A stretch of DNA of 38,826 nucleotides. Source: Colwellia sp. (GTDB lineage Bacteria > Pseudomonadota > Gammaproteobacteria > Enterobacterales > Alteromonadaceae). The stretch lies in assembly GCA_022969175.1 (NCBI GenBank), contig JALJPB010000041.1, forward strand, positions 1 through 38,826, in the 5' to 3' direction. Positions within the stretch are counted from its first letter, which is position 1, and each line of letters starts with the position of its first letter. Positions 1-10,000 of this stretch are shown here, piece by piece. Both the position numbers and the translations under genes were made by a program. The notes below the pieces were generated by a model that worked only from the letters and a program-made list of their open reading frames with translations, was not told the DNA's origin and made no database searches.

Positions 1-42
1 CGGATTGTAACATAGTAAATTGATGTGATTAAAGTAAATGCT

Positions 43-765
43 TTATTGATAAGAGATGAATGATCTCAATGTTAACCTACCTTCATCAATATTTTCTGAC
101 AGTAATTCTGGGATGATAAGGCTCGAGTGCAACGTTTGGCTAGGGTATATAACCATTCGATTAAAAGCTAAATCTACTTTAGCTATTTGTTTGAAGTCAT
201 TGTTCCCCTCATTAACATAACTATTTGGATAAAAATTTGCAGACAATTTAGGGTTGATGCTCGACCAATATTCTTCCTTTCTTTTAGGTTGAATAGACTC
301 AAATCCTGTTTCATTATGACGGTACAAGGCTGTTCCTTGATGCGGGGGATGACAAAGGTAGAGCAGAATGGCTAATTGGCCAGGGCCTTCGGTGTCATAA
401 TGAGGGATTCTTTGGTTTTGGTTAAGCTCTTCAGGAGAAAAGCTAATCATAGCAAAATTTGACTCAAGCCATGAAGGGTATGCGACAGGTAACCGATAAA
501 CTTTTTTAATTATAGGTTTGAGAGCCGCGTACATATTGTCATTATAATTATTTGTCAGCTCAGAAATTACACCGGGATAAAAGTTTGTCTTCTTTTCAGC
601 AGGAATCAACTGACTGTTTTTTTTTGCAAATAAAACAATATCTTCAGGGCTTTGACAAAAATTATCAATAATAACAACAGGAGTTTTTTCATTTCCTAAA
701 TAGCTAACATCAAACTTTAATTCATCATTAACTTTAAAATTAAACTCTTCAGTAGTTTGAGACAT
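43..765 (-). CDS. DUF6445 family protein, probable Fe(II)/2-oxoglutarate-type oxygenase fold
   Basis: 240 residues, no signal peptide, so probably cytoplasmic. The motif HYDTEGPGQLAILLYL (H122, D124) followed by RMVIYPSQTLHSS (H213) and a late Arg (R230 or R234) reproduces the HxD...H...R layout of Fe(II)/2-oxoglutarate-dependent dioxygenases. This is the pattern I associate with DUF6445 proteins, which often sit beside SapC, tryptophan halogenases and TonB receptors. The start is supported by AGGAG about 6 nt upstream of the ATG. It lies 27 nt downstream of the SapC-family gene on the same strand, so the two are probably co-transcribed. The substrate is unknown. The metal-binding role is inferred from the motif only. 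Confidence 0.72.
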   Translation of the reverse strand: MSQTTEEFNFKVNDELKFDVSYLGNEKTPVVIIDNFCQSPEDIVLFAKKNSQLIPAEKKTNFYPGVISELTNNYNDNMYAALKPIIKKVYRLPVAYPSWLESNFAMISFSPEELNQNQRIPHYDTEGPGQLAILLYLCHPPHQGTALYRHNETGFESIQPKRKEEYWSSINPKLSANFYPNSYVNEGNNDFKQIAKVDLAFNRMVIYPSQTLHSSLIIPELLSENIDEGRLTLRSFISYQ

Positions 766-792
766 AAAAACTCCTAGGTAGAATAAAAGTTA

Positions 793-1551
793 TTACGATT
801 GTTTACGTTTTGCTAGAATATCGAATTGGTGGAATGACAATAGTTGGGCATAAATATACTCTAAATAGCCTTTTTGACGCAGTTCTAAATACTTTTCACT
901 TGTTAGGGCATTTATTTTATTGATATCAATAATATAAATGTCAGTGATTTGTGCATTCAAACCAGAGTTTTGATAGGAATAGGCGCATTCTGTGAGTAAT
1001 TCTTGATCAACTAAGAAATCAACAAATTCATCTGTAGCTAGTTGATCTTTATGGTATTGGGTGATTCCTACGCGATAGCCAGCTAAGGTTTTTGTTTCTT
1101 TTCCGTCATTATCAAACAGGGCAATACCTTCTGAATCATTAACTCGAGTGCTTTCTTCGTCAATAAAGAATCCCAAACGTGAAACCTTTTCTTGGTTTTC
1201 ACTAGGAAGTTTTTTTAGAGCAAAAGGATATAAATTTACACTACCAGGGATATAAGCCCCCTGCCAAACATCATTTTTAACAAAAAGATTTTCATTTAAT
1301 TCTAAGCCGGTAACGGCTACTGATTGAAATACACCAGATTCAGGGTTTTTAATGAAAATAATAGGCATCTCATTAGCCGCTTTTACAAATTCTTGCATTA
1401 GTATCAATACATTGTTGACTGATGCTACATGCTGAAATGTATTGATACTTTTTAGTTTTGTTTGTCCGTGTTTTACATTGTTAACAGGTTGGTAATTGTT
1501 ATTCATTATTAATATCTTATTATGGAATTTATGATGAGATTTAATGAACAT
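793..1551 (-). CDS. SapC family protein
   Basis: 252 residues from the ATG at 1551, chosen because GGAG (1559-1562) sits 7 nt upstream. The reading frame extends 9 codons further (1578) without a comparable ribosome site. The sequence matches the SapC family (PF07277-type): a conserved N-terminal beta-rich part with FVKAANEMPIIF, then PFALKK, a GIALFDNDG segment and LLTECAYSYQ. SapC was named from the Campylobacter S-layer locus, but in marine gammaproteobacteria these genes are usually partnered with DUF6445/halogenase/TonB-receptor loci, and S-layer involvement is unproven. The neighbours here, DUF6445 27 nt downstream and a methyltransferase 115 nt upstream, fit that accessory pattern. Confidence 0.8.
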   Translation of the reverse strand: MFIKSHHKFHNKILIMNNNYQPVNNVKHGQTKLKSINTFQHVASVNNVLILMQEFVKAANEMPIIFIKNPESGVFQSVAVTGLELNENLFVKNDVWQGAYIPGSVNLYPFALKKLPSENQEKVSRLGFFIDEESTRVNDSEGIALFDNDGKETKTLAGYRVGITQYHKDQLATDEFVDFLVDQELLTECAYSYQNSGLNAQITDIYIIDINKINALTSEKYLELRQKGYLEYIYAQLLSFHQFDILAKRKQS

Positions 1552-1666
1552 GGTATTTCTCCGATAGTTTGAAGTCAATAGCAGAGGCTATATGAAATAA
1601 ATCTTTAGATATGATCGGAAAAACGTTAAAGCAGGAAGATATAAATCCTGCTATTCACTTGCTTTC

Positions 1667-2461
1667 TCAGGTTTTTCTTGCGATTACCGTGAGGTATTTT
1701 AATTTCCCTGAGAGATAAAGTTCTTCTTTTTGTAAAGAAATATCGGCAAGAAATTCAAATTTCTTATCGGGAAATGTCTTTTTAAAGTTTATTTTATCAA
1801 TTTCACAGGCTTCAATTACATTTTTAGTCATATCGTGGGCATACAATAGTTCCATATTTGGTAAGAGATCATTTTGTAAATTGAGTATTTGTTTGTATAA
1901 AGTTTCATCTGGTGAAAATACGTCAGTATATAAAAAGTAACCACCACTTTTTAATGTTCTGGAGACTTCACTATAAAATTTATAAATATTTGAATAACAG
2001 TGCGACGATTCAACATTGGTGATTACGTCAAAGTAATTATCATCAAATTGAAGAGCGCAACTGTCACCAATGACGTATTTTAAGCCTTCTCTTTGATGAT
2101 TTTTTTGGCAAAAGGAAACTTGATTAGCATTTAAATCTAAACCAATGGCTTCTTTAGGATTGTAATAATTTTTGATAAAGGATAAACCACCACCACGTCC
2201 ACAACCTACTTCTAATATTGATTTATTGACTAAACTTTTACTCAGACCAAATTTCTGAGCTTGAATAAATAAATTATTATAAAGAGATATCTGATGATGC
2301 CATTTTTGATCTGATTCTTTTAATTCAATGTTACAAGGAGCATAGCCATGGTTCATAAAAATGAACCAGTCCTCATCTTTCATTTCCTTTAATATTAAAT
2401 TGTATTCTTGAATGACTTTATTATTAAATTTTTCAATTGGATTTACCTGTTCAAGTGCCAT
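1667..2461 (-). CDS. Class I SAM-dependent methyltransferase
   Basis: 264 residues from the ATG at 2461; the frame can also open at an upstream TTG (2467), and neither has a strong ribosome site. Motif I is LEVGCGRGGG (residues 83-92), the acidic residue binding the SAM ribose is D109 in IGLDLNANQ, and motif II/III regions YFDVITNVESSHCY and LKSGGYFLYTD follow. The N-terminal FMNHGYAP stretch recalls small-molecule C/O-methyltransferases of the phthiotriol/UbiE-like group. Substrate unknown. It is the first gene of a minus-strand group with SapC and DUF6445 and is divergent from the haloperoxidase gene, sharing a 255-nt intergenic region. Confidence 0.85.
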   Translation of the reverse strand: MALEQVNPIEKFNNKVIQEYNLILKEMKDEDWFIFMNHGYAPCNIELKESDQKWHHQISLYNNLFIQAQKFGLSKSLVNKSILEVGCGRGGGLSFIKNYYNPKEAIGLDLNANQVSFCQKNHQREGLKYVIGDSCALQFDDNYFDVITNVESSHCYSNIYKFYSEVSRTLKSGGYFLYTDVFSPDETLYKQILNLQNDLLPNMELLYAHDMTKNVIEACEIDKINFKKTFPDKKFEFLADISLQKEELYLSGKLKYLTVIARKT

Positions 2462-2716
2462 TATCAACTACTTTGTATATCTCTTATTAAGTTTGAGAAT
2501 ATCATGAGGATAGCAAATTTTGCAATATTAATGCTTTTCTTAATATACATGGCTGTGTATTGTTAGGAAATGTTTCAAAGTATTTCTTATGAATATTTAC
2601 AAAACACACATACACCTAGAACGAACATTAAATTGTTTTCTAGTTTAACTTAAGACGTTATCAAAGTTCTTTCTTAGATACCTCTTTAAAATAATTAACT
2701 AAATGTAGTAACAGTT

Positions 2717-4717
2717 ATGAAAACATATAATAAAAATATAAAAACAAAATTTAACAAGCTAGGTTTTTTGATGATGACCTGTCTAGTGATTACTGCTTGT
2801 AATTCAGACAACAAAAGCTCAGAAGACGAAATAATTGATGAAACCATCACCGTTGAAAGAACGGGTGAGTCAGTAGCTCGGCAATGGAATGAAGTGCTAT
2901 TGCATGCAATAAGGAATGATTTTGCTCGGCCCACGGTTCATGCGCGTAATTTATTTCATATTTCCTCAGCGATGTTTGACGCATGGGCTGTTTATGACGA
3001 TAAGGCAAATACCTACCTGTTTAACAATAAACTGGGTGATTTTGAGTGTAGTGGCCAAGATTTTGATAAGCCAATAGATATACTTCCTGAACGAGAGCAA
3101 GCGTTAAGTTTTGCCGCTTATAGAATTATTGAACACAGATTTAAATTCTCACCCGGTGTTGATAGCATTATGGAACAGGCAAATTCCCTAATGTTGAGTC
3201 TGGGTTATGATTCTGCCATGCAAAGTACTGATTACTCACAAGGCGATGCTGCCTCATTAGGTAATTATATTGCCAATTGTTATATTGATTTTGGTTGGCA
3301 AGATGGAGCCAATGAATCGCAAAACTACATAAATAAATCCTACCTTGCTGTAAATGCTCCCTTGGTACTTGATAGTGCAACAGTGGGTAATCCTACTATT
3401 ACAGATTTAGACCGATGGCAGCCATTGTCAATTGCTGGAAATATTGATCAAGCAGGTAACCCTGTTCAAGATGTGCTTGAATTTTTGGGACCAGAGTGGG
3501 GCCAAGTTACTCCTTTTGCTTTATCTGACAATGATAAAACGACATTTAATCGCGATGGCTATGATTACCAAGTCTATTTTGATCCTGGCATGCCAGCAAC
3601 AATTAATGGGGAATTATCTGAAGAATATAAATGGTCTTTTTCTATGGTGGCTGTTTGGTCTGCGCATTTAAGCACTGATGATGAAGTTATGTGGGATATT
3701 TCACCTAAGAGTTTAGGCAATATTCAATCCTTGCCTAATACTTTTGCTGAGCACCATCAATTCTACAACTATTTAGAGGGTGGGGATGCAAGTACTGGTT
3801 ACGAAGTTAACCCCAAAACCGGTAGTCCATATCAAGAGCAAATGGTAAAACGGGGCGATTATGTCAGAGTTTTAGCTGAATTCTGGGCCGATGGACCTTC
3901 ATCTGAAACACCTCCTGGCCATTGGTTTGTTATTTTAAATACCGTAAGCGATCATCCCCAATTAGAAAAACGTTGGGCAGGAGAAGGTGATGTTGTCGGA
4001 AATTTAGAGTGGGATATTAAAACTTATTTCGCTATGGGGGGGACTATGCATGACTCTGCAGTTACTGCATGGGGAATTAAAGGACGTTATGATTATATTA
4101 GGCCGGTGTCTGCAGTAAGAGCTATGGCAGATTTAGGTCAAAGTAGTGACATAAATTTACCTTCGTATCATGTGAATGGCTTACCACTTGTAGATGGTTA
4201 TATTGAACTTGTTTCAAGCGGAGATAATTTATCAGGTGAAAACAACGAGCATTTAGGTAAGGTTAAATTATTTGCTTGGAAAGGACCTGATTACATCAAT
4301 GATCCTAGTTCAGACCAAGCTGGAGTCGGTTGGATATTAGCTGAAAACTGGTGGCCTTATCAACGTCCAACTTTTGTTACCCCACCATTTGCGGGTTATG
4401 TATCAGGGCACTCTACTTTTTCAAGAGCTGCTGCTGAATTAATGACAGCAATGACAGGGGACGAATACTTCCCTGGTGGGATGAGTGAATTTGAAGTGAA
4501 AGCAAATGACTTCTTAGTTTTTGAAGAAGGACCTAGTACAAATATGACGTTACAGTGGGCCACTTATCGAGATGCCTCAGATCAATGTAGTTTGTCACGA
4601 ATTTGGGGCGGAATTCACCCCGCCATTGATGATATTCCTGGCCGATTAATAGGGGAGAAAATTGGCGTTGATAGTTTTAATTTTGCCCAAAATTACTTTA
4701 ACGGTACTGCGCTTTAA
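2717..4717 (+). CDS. Vanadium-dependent haloperoxidase/PAP2-superfamily lipoprotein
   Basis: 666 residues. The N-terminus has a lipoprotein signal ending ITAC, with C28 as the lipidated residue and Asn at +2, suggesting the outer membrane. All three vanadate/phosphate-binding motifs of vanadium haloperoxidases are present in order: K455-x6-R462-P463, S563-G564-H565 (with Val where the classical motif has Pro before SGH), and S627-R628-x5-H634. H565 would be the acid-base residue and H634 the axial ligand. The N-terminal helical part (QWNEVLLHAI, ARNLFHISSAMFDAWAVY) is typical of the large bacterial members. Activity could be halide oxidation or phosphatase, which the sequence does not decide. 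A 40-nt gap separates it from the FG-GAP/UnbV gene, a pairing common in marine bacteria. No strong Shine-Dalgarno is visible. Confidence 0.85.
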   Translation: MKTYNKNIKTKFNKLGFLMMTCLVITACNSDNKSSEDEIIDETITVERTGESVARQWNEVLLHAIRNDFARPTVHARNLFHISSAMFDAWAVYDDKANTYLFNNKLGDFECSGQDFDKPIDILPEREQALSFAAYRIIEHRFKFSPGVDSIMEQANSLMLSLGYDSAMQSTDYSQGDAASLGNYIANCYIDFGWQDGANESQNYINKSYLAVNAPLVLDSATVGNPTITDLDRWQPLSIAGNIDQAGNPVQDVLEFLGPEWGQVTPFALSDNDKTTFNRDGYDYQVYFDPGMPATINGELSEEYKWSFSMVAVWSAHLSTDDEVMWDISPKSLGNIQSLPNTFAEHHQFYNYLEGGDASTGYEVNPKTGSPYQEQMVKRGDYVRVLAEFWADGPSSETPPGHWFVILNTVSDHPQLEKRWAGEGDVVGNLEWDIKTYFAMGGTMHDSAVTAWGIKGRYDYIRPVSAVRAMADLGQSSDINLPSYHVNGLPLVDGYIELVSSGDNLSGENNEHLGKVKLFAWKGPDYINDPSSDQAGVGWILAENWWPYQRPTFVTPPFAGYVSGHSTFSRAAAELMTAMTGDEYFPGGMSEFEVKANDFLVFEEGPSTNMTLQWATYRDASDQCSLSRIWGGIHPAIDDIPGRLIGEKIGVDSFNFAQNYFNGTAL

Positions 4718-4757
4718 ATAGCGCAATTCCTATTCGAAACTATTAGAGAGGTTTTTT

Positions 4758-6425
4758 GTGAAAAATTTAACTTTAGTTACTGTTTTTTCAGTTTTTTTAT
4801 TAAATTGTGGTGGTGACAGTCCTACTCAACCACTCCCTGATACGCAGGAGCCTGATAAAGGACCTATTTCAGGTGTTCCCGTTAAAGTGACTTATAGTGA
4901 CCCCATTGGCAGTGATACCCACCAATGCCATAGCACTTCAGCGACAACTGAAAATATCATGTTTTCAGAAATATCTGAAATGTCAGGTCTTAACTATAGT
5001 CATTCTATGCCAAATGGTGATGGGGCTTTAGGGCAGTCAGGTGGTGTAAGTGCAGGAGATTTTGATGGTGATGGATGGGTAGATTTATACGTGATAGGAG
5101 GTGAAGGTCGGCCTAACTTATTATTAAAAAATAACGGTGATGGTACTTTTATCGATATAGCAGGATATGCCGATGTTGCTGTTCAAAATAAGGGCAGCGG
5201 CCCTTCATTCGCCGATATTAATGGTGATGGTTTATTAGACCTATTTGTTGGCAGTGTTGGCGGAGATAGCCCAAGGTTATTCCTTAATCAGGGGAATGAA
5301 CAATTCCTCGATATAACGGCCTCTTCAGGACTAGAATTACCAGGTAATAACTTCTCTGCGGCGTGGGGGGATTATGATAAAGATAATGACTTAGATCTTG
5401 TTATTACTCATCGAAGTACGGTTAGTAAACAATATTACGCCTATTTATGGCGTAATAATGGCGATCTCACTTTCACTGATATTAGCCTTAAGGCTGATAT
5501 ATCTATGTTATCGCCACTAGACAATACTTTTACACCTAATTTTGCTGATATTAATAATGACGGATGGCAAGATTTGTTGATGGTTTCAGATAATAATCAA
5601 ACTCGTTTATACCTCAACGATAAAGATGGTACCTTCACTGACATAACCAATGAAGATGTTTTTACCGATATTGCCGGTATGGGATCCGCCATTGGTGATT
5701 ATGATAATGATGGTGATTTAGACTGGTTTGTAACCGCAGTATCTTCAGATGAAAATGCGGATTACTTTCCCGGGAGTACATTAACGGGTAACCGTTTTTA
5801 TCAGAATAATGGCTCAGAAGGCTTTGTTGATAAAACTAAAGAAACAGGGGTTTATTTTGGCGGTTGGGGTTGGGCAACCTGTTTTAGTGACTTTAATAAT
5901 GATGGACGGTTAGATCTATTTCTTGTTAATGGCATGGAGGGAGATGGTATTGACCCCATTTATAAAAATGATCCATCAATGTTATATATTGGTGACCGTC
6001 ATGGTAAGTTCAAAGAATCAGCTGTGGCACTGGGTATTAATGATACCGGGATGGGCAGGGGAATTGTCTGTTTTGATTATGACAAAGATGGCGACCAAGA
6101 TATTTACATTGCCAATTACAATCAGCCGCCAAAGCTTTATTGTAATCATGGAAATAGCAATAACTTTGTTAATATTAAGTTAGTTGAGTTGTCAGGTAAT
6201 ACTCAAGCAGTGGGTGCTAGAATATTCGTTCGAACTGATTTTGATACTCAAATGCGAGAATTACGCTCAAGCAACAATTATGTCTCACAAAACCCCGTCG
6301 AAGCTCATTTTGGTTTGAAGGACGCTGAGGCAATTGAACTGGTAACTATTGTCTGGCCTGATGGTGAGGTTTCTCAAATCACTAATATTAATATTAATCA
6401 GTTTGTTATTATTGAACGTCAATAA
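4758..6425 (+). CDS. CRTAC1-type secreted protein: FG-GAP/VCBS propeller with ASPIC/UnbV C-terminus
   Basis: 555 residues from a GTG start preceded by AGAGAGG with a 6-nt T spacer. The signal sequence ends LLNC (C17), a lipobox with an unusual Asn at -1, so lipidation is likely but not certain. Seven Ca-binding repeats of the DxDxDGxxD type run from about residue 100 to 445 (DFDGDGWVD, DINGDGLLD, DYDKDNDLD, DINNDGWQD, DYDNDGDLD, DFNNDGRLD, DYDKDGDQD), forming a predicted beta-propeller. The C-terminal 70 residues (VGARIFVRT ... LVTIVWPDGEV) are the ASPIC/UnbV domain. The partner gene upstream encodes the haloperoxidase-like lipoprotein, and the 40-nt gap suggests one transcript. Precise role unknown. 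Confidence 0.88.
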   Translation: MKNLTLVTVFSVFLLNCGGDSPTQPLPDTQEPDKGPISGVPVKVTYSDPIGSDTHQCHSTSATTENIMFSEISEMSGLNYSHSMPNGDGALGQSGGVSAGDFDGDGWVDLYVIGGEGRPNLLLKNNGDGTFIDIAGYADVAVQNKGSGPSFADINGDGLLDLFVGSVGGDSPRLFLNQGNEQFLDITASSGLELPGNNFSAAWGDYDKDNDLDLVITHRSTVSKQYYAYLWRNNGDLTFTDISLKADISMLSPLDNTFTPNFADINNDGWQDLLMVSDNNQTRLYLNDKDGTFTDITNEDVFTDIAGMGSAIGDYDNDGDLDWFVTAVSSDENADYFPGSTLTGNRFYQNNGSEGFVDKTKETGVYFGGWGWATCFSDFNNDGRLDLFLVNGMEGDGIDPIYKNDPSMLYIGDRHGKFKESAVALGINDTGMGRGIVCFDYDKDGDQDIYIANYNQPPKLYCNHGNSNNFVNIKLVELSGNTQAVGARIFVRTDFDTQMRELRSSNNYVSQNPVEAHFGLKDAEAIELVTIVWPDGEVSQITNININQFVIIERQ

Positions 6426-6444
6426 ATCTATTTATCCTAATGCC

Positions 6445-6485
6445 CTAGTTTAAATAACTAAATTAAATTTAGTTATTTAAACTAG
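6445..6485. terminator. Perfect 19-bp inverted repeat, possible bidirectional terminator
   Basis: CTAGTTTAAATAACTAAAT is followed by a 3-nt loop (TAA) and its exact reverse complement, starting 19 nt after the UnbV-domain gene. A short T run (about 6491-6495) follows but is separated from the stem by several bases. The stem is almost entirely A/T. It probably ends transcription of the haloperoxidase/propeller pair; a protein-binding palindrome is the alternative. Confidence 0.5.
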
Positions 6486-7012
6486 CTTCGACTTTTTAAC
6501 TAAACAAACTTATTTAAATTGTTACACAATTGTCATGTAATGTTTACGTTAACGGAATGTTTTGATGTATACTGTTGATTTTATTGGGTAATGATTTGAT
6601 ATTCCTTGTATTGTAACTGTTGATTTGAATTAATGCTTAGTTTGGTTTTTATTTTATCTCATTGATAAACATATTGAATCATCAATTTTTATTATTTTAA
6701 ATTTCCCAGTAAAATCAAAACCGATAATGTTTCTTATAATCTCTGTGTATTTCTTGTTTTTATTTTTTATTTCATATAGTTACCGTGTGCTACTGTCTGT
6801 TTTTAACTGTTAATGTTTGTGTCTATATATTTCTAAATGTTAAAAACTTTGCTAAATAGTTATAAATGGTATTGACGGTTTTGCTCTATTACGTTTACTA
6901 TCATACTCGACAGATCAGGTCTTAGACCGTTTATAACAAAAACTACAGGACAACATAGTCTTGAGTTTTATAACAAACCAAATCACAAACAAATGTGATC
7001 CAGGGAGTAAAC
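6486..7012. other. AT-rich 527-nt leader/intergenic region before the Oar-like receptor
   Basis: No convincing gene is seen in either strand. The region is T-rich and contains a promoter-like pair near 6872-6901 and the ribosome site GGGAG (7003-7007) of the receptor gene. A long untranslated leader or distant regulator sites are possible. No obvious Fur box was seen. Confidence 0.5.
6872..6901 (+). promoter_or_regulatory. Candidate sigma-70 promoter for the Oar-like receptor
   Basis: TTGACG (6872-6877) and TACTAT (6896-6901) are 18 nt apart upstream of the receptor start at 7013. The -10 is a weak match, so this is only a candidate, and it implies a leader of roughly 100 nt. Confidence 0.3.
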
Positions 7013-10000
7013 ATGAGAAATACAAATATAAAGCGTAGCTTTAACCGCTCGCTTGCCGCTATTGCTGTAGGTACTATCTTAGCTACCTCAACAATGTCTT
7101 TTGCAGCAAGTAATACCACAGGTTCTATCTATGGTCAGGCTAAAGAAGGCGCAGTAATTACTTTTAAAAACCGAGATACTGGTTTATCTCGTTCTATCAC
7201 AATTACTGATAATGGTCGTTTTAACTTTAAATCAGTACCTCCAGGGGTTTATGAAGTTACTACTAGTAATGGTAGTACACGTGTTGTTCAAGTAGTTGTT
7301 GGTACAGGTTCTTCAGTAATATTTACCCAAGATGACACAGAAGTTATTACCGTTACTGGTTCAGTATTGTCTGTAATCGATACTTCATCAGTAGAATCAA
7401 CAAGAGTATTTACTCAAGATCAAATTGAATTATTACCTGTTGGTCGTAATACTACAGCGATTGCATTATTAACTCCTGGTACTGTTCCTGGTGACCCAAC
7501 GTTTGGTAACTTACCTTCGTTTGGTGGTTCTTCAGTTGCAGAAAACGGTTATTACATTGACGGTTTTGATGTAACTAACATTCGTTCATTTTTAAGTTTT
7601 GCTACTATTCCTTTTGATGCTATATCACAAACTCAAGTTAAAACGGGTGGTTATGGTGCAGAATTTGGTCGTTCACTTGGTGGTGTAACTAATACAATCA
7701 TTAAATCTGGTACTAACGACTGGAAATTTGGCGCATCAGTTTATTATACGCCTGATAGCCTTCGTGGTGATTACCAAGATGTTGAAGATCTTAACCAAAC
7801 AGATGGGACGTTAACGGTTTATCAGTCAGATTTTACTCGCACTAGTTTAGAGTATAACTTCTCTGCTGGTGGTCCAATTATTGAAGATACTCTTTTTGTT
7901 TATGCAAATATCATGATGCAAAACGATGAAAGAGAATACTTTAACCGTGTTGATAGTAATACTCGTGAAGTTTCAACCCCAAATGGCTTAATTAAGTTAG
8001 ATTGGTATATTACTGATGATCATATTATTAATGCGACCTATATTCAAAACGAAACCGATGTTGACCGTGTTTTCTATGAAAACCCTGAAGATGCAGTTTA
8101 TACTGGTCAACACGGCGAAGAAACTACCCGTTATACTGAAGAAAATGGCGGTAGTATCTTTGTAGTTAACTATACAGGCCACATTACTGATGATTTATCG
8201 GTAAGTGTTATGTACGGTCAATTAGAAGATCTATGGGCAAACAAGGTTCCACGTAACCCTGATCCAGAAGCTGCTTTATGTGCTCGTGCTATTGATACAA
8301 CAGGTGATTTAACCTGGGGTAATCGCGTAAATGTGGGTTGTTGGAATACTGCACAATCAAATGTTAGTGACCCTGAACCAGAATCGGCTCGTGACGAACG
8401 TGAAAGTTTTAAAATCGATTTAGATTACACTTGGGAAGATCATACTTTCCGTGTAGGTTACAACTCTGAAGAGTTTACGTCTTATACTCTTGGTACTCAA
8501 TATACTGGTGGTGTTTATTACCGTTACTTTGAATCAGCTGAGAAAAATGGCGGCGTAATTAACCGTGTTGACTTACCATATGGTACTCAAGCAGTCCGTG
8601 TAATAACTAACGATGTAAAATCTGGTAGTTTCCAAGTAGACAACTCTGCTTTCTATATTGAAGATTCATGGCAGGTTAACGATGAATGGATGGTATATTT
8701 AGGTTTGCGAAATGAAACCTTTACTAACTATGCTGAAAATGGTGATATTTTTGTTGAAGCTGATGGCCTAATTGCTCCTCGTTTAGGTTTCTCTTGGGAT
8801 GTTAATGGTGATTCTACTGCGAAAGTTTATGGTACCTTAGGTCGTTACTACATTCCAATTGCTGGTAATACTAATATTCGCGCTACCCGTTTACAATCCG
8901 GTGGCACAAATTATTACCATGTTGATGGTTTTGATGAAGCTACTGGTTTACCTATTAACCAAGGCGCAGCAATTGGTACTGGATTTTTTGATAATCAAGT
9001 ACCTGATCCACGCGTAATTGCGGTAACCGATCTTGACCCAATGCACCAAGATGAATTGATTTTAGGTTACCAACAAGAGCTTGGTAATGATTGGACCGGT
9101 GGTGTTAAGTTAATGTACCGTAAGATTCAAGATGGTATGGATGACTTCTGTGCTCATGATGGTTTCTACCAGTGGGGCTTAGATCAAGGTTATGCCATGG
9201 CAAATGAGGCAAACGATTGGCATACACCTGAAGGTGGTTTTGATGTTGGTTCAATGCAAGGTTGTATCATGATCAACCCTGGTAAAACGATTAATATCTT
9301 TGCAGATACCAATGGTGATGGTGAAGTTCAAGAAATATCTGTTGATAATTCATACTTTGGCTTACCAGAATACAAACGTAGTTACAAAGGTTTAGAGTTT
9401 ACATTAGAGAAAGCTTGGTCTGACGACTGGTATGTAAACCTTTCTTATGTTTGGTCTAAAAGTGAAGGTAACATCGAAGGTTATGTAAACTCTACTTTAG
9501 GTCAAGAAGATCCAGGTGCAACGCAAGATTTCGATCACAAGCGTTTCCAAGATGGCTCTGATGGTTATTTACCAAACGATCGCCGCCACGTACTTAAAGG
9601 TTACGGTGCTTACAAAATAACTGACGAGTTAACTTTTACAGCTAACGTTAATTTATCTTCTGGTACACCATTAAGTTGTAATGGCTTTATTCCTTTAGAA
9701 GGCATGATGACAGGTGATGGTTCTACAGTTTATGATGCTCCTAACTTTGATCAATATGGCGCATCAACGTTCTATTGTGCAAGTGAAAGTGGTACACCTG
9801 AACTATCAAGCCGTGGAGCATATGGTCGTACAGAATGGACTTATATGGTAGATGCTGGCTTAAGTTATATGCCTACATGGGCTGAAGGCTTAACGCTTCA
9901 AGTTGATGTTTTCAACCTCTTTGATTTTGATGAAGCAGTTCAATTTAATCAACAAAAAGATTTTGATAAAGGTTCTCCAAAAATCAATCCTAACTTCTTA

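Noticed and set aside
6530..6570. TTTACGTTAACG as a LacI-type operator upstream of the receptor
   Set aside because: The symmetry is short and imperfect and no LacI-family gene is nearby.
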